Assembly (NCBI GenBank): GCA_944327845.1
Contig: CALVHN010000005.1
Span: forward strand, 1 to 64,000
Reading direction: 5' to 3'
Source: an uncultured Bacilli bacterium
Lineage (GTDB): Bacteria; Bacillota_I; Bacilli_A; RFN20; CAG-826
DNA: 64,000 nucleotides
Program-made: the position numbers and the translations under genes
Part shown: piece after piece, positions 38,384 to 46,842 of the stretch
Numbering within the stretch: position 1 is the stretch's first letter
Layout: every line of letters begins with the position of its first letter
Notes under the pieces: model-generated
Seen by the model: only the letters and a program-made list of their open reading frames with translations
Told to the model about the DNA's origin: nothing
Database searches by the model: none

Positions 38384-38656
38384 ATGAATAAACAAGAACT
38401 TGTTGCTAAAGTAGGAGAAGCTTGCGAATTTACTAAAAAAGACGCTGAACTTGCAGTTAATGCTGTATTTAATGCTATTTCTTCAGCTTTAGAAGATGGC
38501 GATGATGTTAAAATTTCAAGTTTTGGAAATTTTGTCGTCAAAGAAAGACAAGCAAGAACAGGAACAAAGCCAGGAACAAATGAAAAAATTGAAATTCCTA
38601 GTAGAAAAACTGTTACTTTTAAGGCTTCAAAAACTCTTAAAGATTTAGTTAAATAA
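38384..38656 (+). CDS. hup: HU family DNA-binding protein
   Basis: This 90-residue nucleoid protein has the HU signature GNFVVKERQARTGTKPGTNE and a dimerisation half starting MNKQELVAKVGEACEFTKKD. The arm keeps the DNA-intercalating Pro. Its own RBS (AAAGGGGA) and a following terminator suggest independent, high expression. Confidence 0.97.
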   Translation: MNKQELVAKVGEACEFTKKDAELAVNAVFNAISSALEDGDDVKISSFGNFVVKERQARTGTKPGTNEKIEIPSRKTVTFKASKTLKDLVK

Positions 38657-38684
38657 TTAAAATAAAAAAAATATTAATTATTAA

Positions 38685-38708
38685 AAGAAGGGTTTAAATA
38701 CTCTTCTT
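38685..38708 (+). terminator. Rho-independent terminator after hup
   Basis: AAGAAGGGT pairs with ACTCTTCTT (one G-U) around six bases and is followed by a T7 run. Confidence 0.85.
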
Positions 38709-38714
38709 TTTTTA

Positions 38715-38720
38715 TATAAT
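38715..38720 (+). promoter_or_regulatory. Consensus -10 element abutting the CCA-enzyme gene
   Basis: A perfect TATAAT lies nine bases before the ATG at 38730, right after the hup terminator, and no SD is present. Transcription should begin within about three bases of the ATG. Confidence 0.5.
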
Positions 38721-38729
38721 AATCAAGCG

Positions 38730-39374
38730 ATGAATGAGATTTTTGATTACTTAAAAAGCGTATTTAATGAAAACGGCTTTAGGCTTTACATGATTGGCTC
38801 ATGTAGTCGAGATTTTTTATTAAATAGGCAAATTAAAGACTATGATTTTGTAACTGATGCCACGCCAAATGATATATCTAAATTTTTAAAAGTTGATCAA
38901 ACTTTTGCTAAATTTGGAACAGTTAAATTTAAATTTCAAGGAGAATTAATTGATATAGTCACATTAAGAAAAGAAGAAAACTATTTAGATTATCGTCATC
39001 CATCTAAAATCACATTCATTAAAGATATAAATGTTGATTACTTAAGAAGAGATTTTACTATTAATGCAATTTATATTGATGAAAATTATCAAATAATTGA
39101 TCCTAGCGGTGGATTTAATGATTTAAAAAACAAGATACTAAGAGCAATTGGTGATCCACTAGAAAGAATCAAAGAAGATCCTTTAAGAATTTTAAGAGCT
39201 GAAAGATTTAAATTAGAATATAATCTTCAAATTGAAAAAAGTTTAGAAGAAGCTATAAAATTAAATTATTCATTGCTTAATAAACTGAATCCAAATAAAG
39301 TAAAATTAGAATTACAAAAATTAGAGAAATTAAAAGAGGGGGGACAAAATGAAATACGAGGCAAATGCAGTTAA
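38730..39374 (+). CDS. Short CCA-adding enzyme/poly(A) polymerase-like nucleotidyltransferase
   Basis: This is a class II tRNA nucleotidyltransferase head and neck. The motifs are LYMIGSCSRDFLL (motif A, normally GGxVRD), the metal-binding KDYDFVTDATP, RRDFTINAI (motif B/C), PSGGFNDLKNKILRAIGDP and EDPLRILRAERF. It ends at 214 residues where B. subtilis Cca has about 397, so the body and tail domains that hold tRNA are missing, and the dnaD gene starts within its last 26 bases. It could be a reduced CCA enzyme or one half of a split A/CC-adding pair. No SD is visible. Confidence 0.82.
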   Translation: MNEIFDYLKSVFNENGFRLYMIGSCSRDFLLNRQIKDYDFVTDATPNDISKFLKVDQTFAKFGTVKFKFQGELIDIVTLRKEENYLDYRHPSKITFIKDINVDYLRRDFTINAIYIDENYQIIDPSGGFNDLKNKILRAIGDPLERIKEDPLRILRAERFKLEYNLQIEKSLEEAIKLNYSLLNKLNPNKVKLELQKLEKLKEGGQNEIRGKCS

Positions 39375-39909
39375 TTTTTCTTACTTATTATTGGAATATT
39401 ACAAGTTTTTAAATTTAGATGAGAAAGAAGTAATGGTTATTTTAATGATTGATCATTTGCTTTCCTCTCAAAATGATTTTGTAACAGTTGATTTATTATC
39501 TTTAAAAATGAATCTTGATGAATCTCAATTAGATAATATTATGGCTTCTTTAATTATGAAAAAATATGTTGAATATAAAACTGATACTGGTAAAGCAAAA
39601 ACATCGATTGAGCCAATTAAAAGAATTTTATATCGCAAATTTCAAGAATCAGTACTTTCTGAAGAAGAATTATCTCAAAAGGAAGATATTGAAGATTTAA
39701 GAGAAAAAATATATACCACAATTGAAGAAGGATTTGGAAGAACCCTAAATCCAATCGAACAAAATAGAATCGATCAATGGCTAAAAGATGAAATAGATGA
39801 AGATATAATTTTAAATTCAATTAAGGATGCATTAATTAAAGAAAAATATTCAATTACTTACATCGATCGATTAATTCTTAAAAAGTTAAATATTCAGCAA
39901 AATGGATAA
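39349..39909 (+). CDS. dnaD: DnaD-like replication initiation protein
   Basis: DnaD helps load the replicative helicase in low-GC Gram-positives. The 186 residues show a winged-helix N-terminal domain (DEKEVMVILMIDHLLSSQ, LKMNLDESQLDNIMASLIMK) and a DnaD C-terminal domain (FGRTLNPIEQNRIDQWLKDE, then KEKYSITYIDRLIL). A strong RBS (GAGGGGGG) lies inside the preceding gene. It overlaps nth by eight bases; dnaD-nth is the Bacillus order. Confidence 0.88.
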   Translation: MKYEANAVNFSYLLLEYYKFLNLDEKEVMVILMIDHLLSSQNDFVTVDLLSLKMNLDESQLDNIMASLIMKKYVEYKTDTGKAKTSIEPIKRILYRKFQESVLSEEELSQKEDIEDLREKIYTTIEEGFGRTLNPIEQNRIDQWLKDEIDEDIILNSIKDALIKEKYSITYIDRLILKKLNIQQNG

Positions 39910-40528
39910 TAAAATAAAAATTATTGAAGATTATTTTAATGAGTTATTACCTGATGCTAAGTGTGAGCTAATTTATAATAAAGATTATGAATTTTTAATT
40001 GCAGTTATGCTTTCAGCACAGTGCACTGATAAAAAAGTTAATTCAGTAACTCCGATTTTATTTATTAAATATCCGACAATTGATTCATTAAAAAATGCAA
40101 ATATTAATGATATTGAAAATATTATTAAGCCACTTGGTTTATTTAAAAATAAAGCTAAAAATATTATAAAAATAGCTAATTTATTAGCTGATGAATTTAA
40201 TAATATTCTTCCATCTAATAAAGAAGATTTAATTAAATTTCCAGGAGTTGGAAATAAAACAGCAAATGTTGTAAGAGCTGAGATTTTTAAAATTCCAGAA
40301 TTTCCAGTTGATACTCATGTTAAAAGAGTTTCTTTAAGATTAGATTTAACTAAAAGTGAAGATGTCGACACAATTGAAAAAGATTTAAAAAGAATATTTA
40401 AAAAAGAAAATTGGATTAAATTGCATCATCAATTTATTCATTTTGGAAGATATTATTGTAAGGCAATAAATCCAAGTTGTAAAAACTGTAAACTAACTAA
40501 AATTTGTAAATATAATGCAAAACCTTAA
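39902..40528 (+). CDS. nth: Endonuclease III
   Basis: Nth is a bifunctional DNA glycosylase/AP lyase for oxidised pyrimidines. The 208 residues carry LSAQCTDKKVN (catalytic Lys), the helix-hairpin-helix FPGVGNKTANVV, PVDTHVKRVSLRL (catalytic Asp) and the [4Fe-4S] loop C-x6-C-x2-C-x5-C at the C terminus. It converges on recU with six bases between stops. Confidence 0.97.
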   Translation: MDNKIKIIEDYFNELLPDAKCELIYNKDYEFLIAVMLSAQCTDKKVNSVTPILFIKYPTIDSLKNANINDIENIIKPLGLFKNKAKNIIKIANLLADEFNNILPSNKEDLIKFPGVGNKTANVVRAEIFKIPEFPVDTHVKRVSLRLDLTKSEDVDTIEKDLKRIFKKENWIKLHHQFIHFGRYYCKAINPSCKNCKLTKICKYNAKP

Positions 40529-40534
40529 TATTTT

Positions 40535-41086
40535 TTAAAAATTTAAAGCTTTTAAATAATCAATAGGACAAGAAACATTACCTTTTATTTCAATTCCATT
40601 TTCTTTAAAAAAAGATAGTGGAATTGATTTTTTATTAGGATATTTATTAATAAAGTTATTAAAGTTTTCAAGAGAAAGAAAATAAACTTCATTAATTTTA
40701 GAAAACATAATAATAAAAAAAGCTATACCTTGATGTTTTAAGATTAATTTTAAATATTCTATTTGATGAGGCTTAATATTTTTTAAAGGAAAAGAAGTTT
40801 TAATTTCAGTAGATTTAGCTTCAAAATCAAGATATCTTCCTTTATAAATCCCATAATAATCAGTTGTAGATTTCTTTTCAAAAAAGGCATTGGTAATTTT
40901 ATTAATTTCATAATTATAATTAACTACCTTAATTGGAGTTGGTCTTTTATCAATTAAAGCAATATTATTTTGATAATAATAAATATTTGATTTATTAATT
41001 AAATATTCAAGCTCTTGTCCACGATTTTTATAGGAAAAAGGATTAGAAGTAATTAATAAATTTGAATTAAGATTTAAGCGAGACAA
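40535..41086 (-). CDS. recU: RecU Holliday junction resolvase
   Basis: RecU cuts Holliday junctions in low-GC Gram-positives. The 183 residues have NRGQELEYLINKSN, KRPTPIKVV, a nuclease core YKGRYLDFEAKSTE (Asp, Glu, Lys), the FPLKNIKPHQIEYLKLIL helix and FFIIMFSK. The start is TTG: the only good RBS (GAGGAGG) ends eight bases before it, inside the end of the exonuclease gene, and there is no early ATG. Confidence 0.92.
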   Translation of the reverse strand: MSRLNLNSNLLITSNPFSYKNRGQELEYLINKSNIYYYQNNIALIDKRPTPIKVVNYNYEINKITNAFFEKKSTTDYYGIYKGRYLDFEAKSTEIKTSFPLKNIKPHQIEYLKLILKHQGIAFFIIMFSKINEVYFLSLENFNNFINKYPNKKSIPLSFFKENGIEIKGNVSCPIDYLKALNF

Positions 41087-41806
41087 TTATAATTCCTCCT
41101 CAACATATTTTGATAAATCATCTTTACTAATTGTTTTTCCTTTTAATAGATCTTTCATTAATCTATGAATTGGACGAGGAAGTTTAGGATTATTTAACAA
41201 TACTTTTATATATTGTTCTTTTAAAATTCCTCTTTCTTTTAAAAATGCTTGATAAAGCAACATTAAATTAATTGCATCAGCTTCAGGATCATGATTATTC
41301 CCTTGAAAAGTAACATTTAAAACATCTAAAGCTTCGGTTAAAGACAATAATTGATTTTTATCATCACGAATAAATTGTGAAAGAATTGTACTAAAATCAA
41401 TATAATTATGATTTATTCGATTAATAAAAGCATTTTCAACTAAATCATTTATGTTGGCTGTTTGATGCAATAATCTTAAATCAAAAGCACCATAAGATAA
41501 AAATTTAGAATTTAAATCATTTCCAACATAATTTTGAAATTGCAAAAGTGCATCTTTGAAATTAATACCTTCTTTTTGTAATAAATCCTCGCTAATTCCA
41601 GTTAAATTTTCTACAACTGGTCCTATTTTTCCTTTAGATTTAACATATCTTTTAAAAGGGGCAAATTTCTTTTTGATATTATTTTTATTATCTAAAGTTA
41701 CTTTAACAGCACCAATTGCTATTATTTCTTGAGTGAGTTGTGTTCCTTCTAAATCAAAGAAGATTAAGGTTTTTGAATCTTTTAAATATTTATTAAGAAA
41801 TTTCAT
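41087..41806 (-). CDS. DEDDh-type 3'-5' exonuclease
   Basis: This 239-residue RNase T/DnaQ-fold exonuclease shows the acidic residues in order: FFDLEGT (Asp, Glu), LSYGAFDLRLL (Asp) and HDPEADAINL (His, Asp). It resembles KapD-like or stand-alone DnaQ-like nucleases; the substrate, DNA or RNA, cannot be decided. I use the ATG at 41806 rather than the TTG six bases earlier. It sits between tetR and recU in one minus-strand operon. Confidence 0.85.
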   Translation of the reverse strand: MKFLNKYLKDSKTLIFFDLEGTQLTQEIIAIGAVKVTLDNKNNIKKKFAPFKRYVKSKGKIGPVVENLTGISEDLLQKEGINFKDALLQFQNYVGNDLNSKFLSYGAFDLRLLHQTANINDLVENAFINRINHNYIDFSTILSQFIRDDKNQLLSLTEALDVLNVTFQGNNHDPEADAINLMLLYQAFLKERGILKEQYIKVLLNNPKLPRPIHRLMKDLLKGKTISKDDLSKYVEEEL

Positions 41807-41812
41807 AGGCAA

Positions 41813-42391
41813 TTACAATATTCGAGAAATAAAATCTTTCACGATTCCTTCGTTTAAAGTAAGAATTAAATTAGTAAAATAATCTAAATCTTTAAGTCTT
41901 CCATCTCTTATTACTTTTACCATTAAACCTAATGTTCCATTAATTGTATAAGTAGATAAATCAGTAATTTTTTCAGATGGAATCGATGGATAAACATCAT
42001 GAAAATCATTAATATATTTATTTTCAGTATAAGCAATTAGTCTACTTAATAATTTTGAATTATAAAATTCTTTAATTATCATTTTGGCGATAATATCATT
42101 TTGAGCAATATAATGTAATAATTCTTTAAAGAATGCTCCATCTATTACCGTAACATTTTTAGTTTCTAAACGAGATGTAATATTATTATAAAAATCATCT
42201 TGAATAGTTTCGTAAACATCATTTATATCGACAAAATGATTGTAAAAAGTTCCTCGATTGATATTTGCTTTTTTACAAACTTCAGTCACTGAAATTTTTT
42301 GAATTTCTTTCTCTTTTAATAACTCAATAAGTGAATTTTTTATAATTCCTTGAGAGATACGAGTTCGAATATCGTTTCCTTCCTTTTTCAT
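41813..42391 (-). CDS. TetR family transcriptional regulator
   Basis: The 192-residue repressor-type protein has a TetR N-terminal HTH (ISVTEVCKKANINRGTFYNH) and a ligand-domain C-terminal half like the TetR_C group that follows FYNHFVDINDVYE. The ATG at 42391 has GGAGG 11 bases upstream. It is divergent from the ABC exporter genes and probably represses them. Confidence 0.9.
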   Translation of the reverse strand: MKKEGNDIRTRISQGIIKNSLIELLKEKEIQKISVTEVCKKANINRGTFYNHFVDINDVYETIQDDFYNNITSRLETKNVTVIDGAFFKELLHYIAQNDIIAKMIIKEFYNSKLLSRLIAYTENKYINDFHDVYPSIPSEKITDLSTYTINGTLGLMVKVIRDGRLKDLDYFTNLILTLNEGIVKDFISRIL

Positions 42392-42493
42392 CAATAATAG
42401 TCCTCCAAATCAACAAAATTTTAATTAATGTTTAAATTATATACATATTATATATATTAAAAGAAAAAATAAAAATATATTTTTAGACATGTG

Positions 42494-42524
42494 TTGACTA
42501 TTTAAACTTTTGTTGTAGTATAAA
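42494..42524 (+). promoter_or_regulatory. Promoter of the ABC exporter operon
   Basis: TTGACT (42494-42499) is followed by TATAAA (42519-42524) at a loose spacing of 19; TAGTAT at spacing 16 is an alternative. CAACAAAA near 42412-42419 and its complement TTTTGTTG near 42508-42515 flank the divergent promoters and might be TetR half-sites. Confidence 0.4.
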
Positions 42525-42544
42525 TTACATAAGAGGTAAATACT

Positions 42545-43258
42545 ATGGCTTCTAAGAGAAAAGTTATTATTGTTGAGAATTTAAGTAGAGTGTTTAAAGT
42601 CGGCGATTCTGAGATTCACGCTTTAAATAATTTATCTTTTGATGTTGACGAAGGTGAGTTAGTAATTATTTTAGGACAAAGTGGTGCAGGTAAAACCACT
42701 CTTTTAAATATTATTGGTGGAATGGATCAAGCAACAAGTGGCAAACTTATTGTCGATGATATTGATATTACTAAATATAGCAAAAAACAATTAACTGATT
42801 ATCGAAGAAACTATGTTGGTTTTGTCTTTCAATTTTATAACTTAATGTCGAATTTAACAGCTCTTGAAAATGTCGAATTATCTGTTGAAATGTGTAAAGA
42901 CGCATATTCTCCAAAAGACATTTTAGAGAAAGTCGGATTAAAAGAACGTATGAATAATTTTCCTGGTCAATTATCTGGGGGAGAACAACAAAGAGTCTCA
43001 ATTGCTCGAGCAGTTGCTAAAAATCCAAGAATTTTATTATGTGACGAACCAACCGGAGCACTAGATTATAATACTGGAAAACAAATTCTTTCATTATTAT
43101 CTAATATGTGTAAAGAAGAACATAAAACTGTAATTATTGTTACCCATAACTCAGCAATAAAAGATATGGCTGATAAAGTTGTATATATTAGAAATGGTAG
43201 TGTTGAAAAAGTTCAAATAAATGAAAATCCTAAAAAGATTGAGGAGATTGAATGGTAA
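42545..43258 (+). CDS. ABC exporter ATP-binding protein (LolD/MacB-like)
   Basis: This 237-residue ATPase of the FtsE/LolD/MacB class has Walker [10 protein letters not shown], signature [15 protein letters not shown], Walker [13 protein letters not shown], and the class-typical [20 protein letters not shown]. It powers the FtsX-like permease encoded next, whose start overlaps by seven bases. Such pairs export peptides or antibiotics or handle lipoproteins; the substrate is unknown. TetR control is likely. Confidence 0.95.
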   Translation: MASKRKVIIVENLSRVFKVGDSEIHALNNLSFDVDEGELVIILGQSGAGKTTLLNIIGGMDQATSGKLIVDDIDITKYSKKQLTDYRRNYVGFVFQFYNLMSNLTALENVELSVEMCKDAYSPKDILEKVGLKERMNNFPGQLSGGEQQRVSIARAVAKNPRILLCDEPTGALDYNTGKQILSLLSNMCKEEHKTVIIVTHNSAIKDMADKVVYIRNGSVEKVQINENPKKIEEIEW

Positions 43259-45102
43259 AGATGAAAGCTTATACAAAAACAATCTATCGTTCGATAAAAT
43301 CAAATTTAGGAAGAATTATTTCGATTGTTTTTATAATCCTTATTGGAATAACTTGTTATTCTGGTTTAGGAACTTTAACAACTGAAGTTAAATCATCTTT
43401 TAATAATTATTATAATGAAAGCTTTTTATCTGATTTAAATGTTAAAACAACATCTGAAACAGGATTTAGTGAAGAAGAAATTTTAAAGTTTAAAAATGAT
43501 GAAACAATCGATGAGGTCGATGCTTTTACATCTTTAGAGTTTGATAATTATGAAGATAATACTCGTTTATATATCTTTAATAAGGACGATCATGATTTAA
43601 ATAAACTTGAAATAGTTTCAGGAAGAGATATTGAAGATCCATTAACTGAAATTTTAGTTGAACAACCTTCTTCAACAATTAAAACTATTCCTTTAAATTC
43701 TACTTTAAAGATTAATTTATTAGGATTATTTACTTTTGAAGCGAATGTTGTTGGAACAGTAAAAAGCCCATTAAATATTTCTCAAGATGGCGATATTAAT
43801 TTACAAACCCAAGAAACGCTTGATGTAATGATTTATTCTTATTTTGATTTACTTGAAAATAATTTACCTTCAATCCTTTTAAGTCAAATTCCAACTACTG
43901 ATTTGTATATTTCTTTTAAAAAAGACGCAGAAGTCGATTATTTTTCTAAAAATTATCAAGAATTGATTGATGATCAAAAGTATCGTTTAAGTTTATTATT
44001 TAATGAAGAAAATTATGTTTATTTATCATTATATGAAAATAAGTCTTATAGCATATTAAATTCTTATTGCGATAAAGTTGATATTATTGCAATTTTAGTT
44101 CCTATTTTCTTTTTAGTTGTTGCTGCATTAGTTGTCTTAACTACAATGACTCGAATGATTGACGAAGATAGAGCTTCAATTGGGTGCTATGCATCTTTAG
44201 GAGTACCTAATTATAAGATTAAATTAAAATATATGTTTATTTGTGGAGTTTTCACATTTTTAGGATCTGTTTTAGGAATGATTTTAGGTTTAACCATTCT
44301 TCCTTCAATCATTTATCCAGGTTTTGAAACCTTAGCTTTTATGCCTCCTAGAGCGTATCATTTTGATGTTGTTCCAGGAATTATTGCAACATTAGTAGTT
44401 ACCATAATTACTATGTCTATTACTTTTTATGCAATAAGTAAAGATTTAAGAACAAGTCCAGCAAATTTACTTTTACCAAAATCACCTAAAGCTGGTAAGA
44501 AGATATTATTAGAAAGAATAACTTTTATTTGGAAAAGATTGCCTTTCCGATATAAATCTTCTTTAAGAAATATTTTTAGAAATAAAAAACATTTTTGGAT
44601 GACAGTATTATCTTGTGCTGGCTCAACTGTAATAGTTTTCTTAGGTTTTTCTTTATTAGATGTTGTAAATTATTCTGCAGATATTGGGATTGAAGGATTA
44701 GCAGATACAATGGTCCCTATATCTATATTAATTATCTTTTTAGCAATACTTTTAACTATTTTTGTTGTTTATAACTTAACAAATATGAATATTGGCGAAA
44801 GAACAAGAGAAATTGCTACTTTAGGTGTTTTAGGTTACCGAGATCGAGAAATTTGCATGTATATTTATCGTGAAATTTCATTAATGGGAGCAGTAGGAAT
44901 TATTTTGGGTATACCACTTGGTGCATTAGCTACTTATGTATTATTAAATTATCTTGATTTTGGAAGTATAAGTGATGTTCGATGGTACACTTACTTTTTA
45001 AGTGGTGCATTAGTTGTTCTATTTATTGTTATTGTTGATATGTTATTGATTAGAAAAATATTAAGAATAGATATGACTACGTCGTTAAAATCTGTTGATT
45101 AG
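43252..45102 (+). CDS. FtsX-like ABC transporter permease
   Basis: The 616-residue permease has an N-terminal membrane helix (IISIVFIILIGITCYSGLGT), a large extracytoplasmic domain (about residues 45-280), a three-helix FtsX block (about 280-400), then a second FtsX block near the C terminus containing NIGERTREIATLGVLGYRDR, the classic coupling segment. It partners the preceding ATPase. Its stop overlaps that of the opposing XRE gene. Confidence 0.93.
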   Translation: MVKMKAYTKTIYRSIKSNLGRIISIVFIILIGITCYSGLGTLTTEVKSSFNNYYNESFLSDLNVKTTSETGFSEEEILKFKNDETIDEVDAFTSLEFDNYEDNTRLYIFNKDDHDLNKLEIVSGRDIEDPLTEILVEQPSSTIKTIPLNSTLKINLLGLFTFEANVVGTVKSPLNISQDGDINLQTQETLDVMIYSYFDLLENNLPSILLSQIPTTDLYISFKKDAEVDYFSKNYQELIDDQKYRLSLLFNEENYVYLSLYENKSYSILNSYCDKVDIIAILVPIFFLVVAALVVLTTMTRMIDEDRASIGCYASLGVPNYKIKLKYMFICGVFTFLGSVLGMILGLTILPSIIYPGFETLAFMPPRAYHFDVVPGIIATLVVTIITMSITFYAISKDLRTSPANLLLPKSPKAGKKILLERITFIWKRLPFRYKSSLRNIFRNKKHFWMTVLSCAGSTVIVFLGFSLLDVVNYSADIGIEGLADTMVPISILIIFLAILLTIFVVYNLTNMNIGERTREIATLGVLGYRDREICMYIYREISLMGAVGIILGIPLGALATYVLLNYLDFGSISDVRWYTYFLSGALVVLFIVIVDMLLIRKILRIDMTTSLKSVD

Positions 45103-45773
45103 TTGTTAGTTTTATCGTCTTTATCTTCAATATTCTCAATTTGTTTATCATTATCTTTCTTTTTTAAAATTGGTATATCTAATATTAAATAACGATAGAA
45201 AATTGGAGTAATAATCACAATAATTTGAAGAAGAATCGCAATGATATAAATATAATTTATTGAATATTCCCAAAATAAAAGATTTAATCCAATTGTTAAG
45301 TTCCAAATTAATAATGTTAAAAGTAAAGTAATATATTTTTTAACTTTTAAACATATTTGAATAATTAAAATAATTGCAATAACACCAGCTCCATCAAGTA
45401 ATAAAATTGTAATTACATTATTTCTTGATAATTGAGGAATGATTGAAAATATTAATGCAATAAAAGAATAAACTAGTAAACCAACAATTGTTACAAGAGA
45501 AGTATAAAAAATAATTTCCTTTTTTCTAATTTTATTAGCCTGTTCTTTATTCAATATAACTTCATCATGATTTGTAAATAAATATTCTATGGAAACATTA
45601 AAAAATTTAGCAATTTCATATAATGTTTCTGCATCCGGAAGTGAATCACCTTTTTCCCATTTAGATATAGCTTTATTTGAATAATGTAAAGCATCAGCTA
45701 ATTCAATTTGAGTTAATCCTTTTTCTTTTCTTAAATTTACAATATTTCGTGAAATAATCTCTTTTATTGTCAT
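45099..45773 (-). CDS. XRE-type regulator with membrane domain
   Basis: The 224-residue protein starts with a Cro/CI-type HTH (LRKEKGLTQIELADALHYSN, then KAISKWEKGDSLPD) and ends in four or five membrane helices (from about residue 88) plus a charged tail. Such membrane-tethered XRE proteins are common in Firmicutes, and their inputs are mostly unknown. It converges on the exporter permease with overlapping stop codons (TAA on minus, TAG on plus). Confidence 0.85.
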   Translation of the reverse strand: MTIKEIISRNIVNLRKEKGLTQIELADALHYSNKAISKWEKGDSLPDAETLYEIAKFFNVSIEYLFTNHDEVILNKEQANKIRKKEIIFYTSLVTIVGLLVYSFIALIFSIIPQLSRNNVITILLLDGAGVIAIILIIQICLKVKKYITLLLTLLIWNLTIGLNLLFWEYSINYIYIIAILLQIIVIITPIFYRYLILDIPILKKKDNDKQIENIEDKDDKTNN

Positions 45774-45779
45774 AGAATA

Positions 45780-45785
45780 ATTATA
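45780..45785 (-). promoter_or_regulatory. Consensus -10 element abutting the XRE gene
   Basis: On the minus strand, TATAAT lies six bases before the ATG and no SD is present. Transcription should start at the A of the ATG. The -35 is weak. Confidence 0.5.
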
Positions 45786-45879
45786 AATAAAAATTTATGT
45801 TTTAGATATATTTTTACTTATTGAATATTAGCTGATATAGATAGATAAATATATAGTGTTATGATATAATTAAAACAGT

Positions 45880-45914
45880 TTTTATAAAAAATAGTTGAAA
45901 TTTGCAAAGATTTT
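45880..45914 (+). repeat. Dispersed intergenic repeat, copy 3
   Basis: ATAAAAAATAGTTGA is followed by AATTTGCAAAGATTTTG, a diverged copy. It ends about 19 bases before the cysQ-like ATG, so it would be part of that gene's leader. Confidence 0.45.
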
Positions 45915-45932
45915 GTAATTTTGGAGGTATTT

Positions 45933-46715
45933 ATGAATTTTAAAAAAGAATTAGAAGCTTCAATTGAAGCAGGTAAAAAAGCAAGATTAGTAGCTCTTAA
46001 ATATTATAATGAAGGGTATCACGTTGAAATAAAAAATGATAATTCACCTGTAACTGAAGCAGATAAGGAATGTGATAAAATAATTAGAGAATATTTAAGT
46101 AATTTATTTCCAACTTATTCTTTTTTAACAGAAGAAAGCAAAGATGATTTAAATAGATTAAATAATGATTATTGTTTTATTGTTGATCCAATTGATGGAA
46201 CCGAAGATTTTATTCATAAAGATGATGAATTTACTATTAATATTGCCTTATGTTATAAAAATGAAATTGTAGTTGGGGTTGTTGTTAGCCCAGTAAAAAA
46301 TGAAATATATTATGCTTTAAAAGGTGAAGGAGCATATAAAATTTTAAGTAGTGGAGAAGTTATTAAAATAAAAGTTAATGATAAATTAGATGATTTAACA
46401 GTTTTAAAAAGTCGATACCATTCTAAACCAAAAGAATTTGAAATTTATAATAAATATAAAGATAGAATTAAACACATTGTTACTGCAGGAAGCTCATTAA
46501 AAGCATGTTTAATTGCAGAAGGTAAGGCTGAACTTTCATATCGAGTAAGTGATGGAACTAAGGAATGGGATACTGCAGCTTTTACAATAATTGTTGAAGA
46601 AGCTGGTGGACATGTTCTTAAATATGATGGAACAAGAATAAAATATAATAAAAAAGATGTTTATAATCATGATGGATATGTCGTTATGAACAATTTAAAA
46701 AACTTTATTTTTTAA
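45933..46715 (+). CDS. CysQ-like inositol-monophosphatase family phosphatase
   Basis: The 260-residue metal-dependent phosphatase has FLTEES, the metal-binding FIVDPIDGTEDFIHKDDEFT, NIALCYKNEIVVGVVVSPV and the second metal site DGTKEWDTAA. FTINIAL points to 3'(2'),5'-bisphosphate nucleotidase (CysQ) rather than SuhB. The ATG at 45933 has GGAGG five bases upstream; a longer TTG start would begin inside that RBS. Confidence 0.88.
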   Translation: MNFKKELEASIEAGKKARLVALKYYNEGYHVEIKNDNSPVTEADKECDKIIREYLSNLFPTYSFLTEESKDDLNRLNNDYCFIVDPIDGTEDFIHKDDEFTINIALCYKNEIVVGVVVSPVKNEIYYALKGEGAYKILSSGEVIKIKVNDKLDDLTVLKSRYHSKPKEFEIYNKYKDRIKHIVTAGSSLKACLIAEGKAELSYRVSDGTKEWDTAAFTIIVEEAGGHVLKYDGTRIKYNKKDVYNHDGYVVMNNLKNFIF

Positions 46716-46745
46716 AAAAAATAATTAGGTTTTGCAAAGGTTTTT
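46707..46745 (+). repeat. Dispersed intergenic repeat, copy 4
   Basis: T6A8 is followed by TAATTAG and then GTTTTGCAAAGGTTTTT. It starts in the last codons of the cysQ-like gene and lies about 100 bp before the metalloprotease gene. Confidence 0.6.
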
Positions 46746-46842
46746 ATTATTTTAATAGATATCTTTATTTATATCTATACATTTTTATAGAAAAAAATAT
46801 TAATTAATTTAAAATAATCAAGAGAAAATTAGGAGAAAAGTT

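Noticed and set aside
46707-46745. Dispersed repeat read as an ordinary promoter
   Set aside because: TTGCAA could be a -35, but copy 3 has its gene start 20 bases later with no -10, and -10 matches after other copies are poor, so a promoter role is not general.
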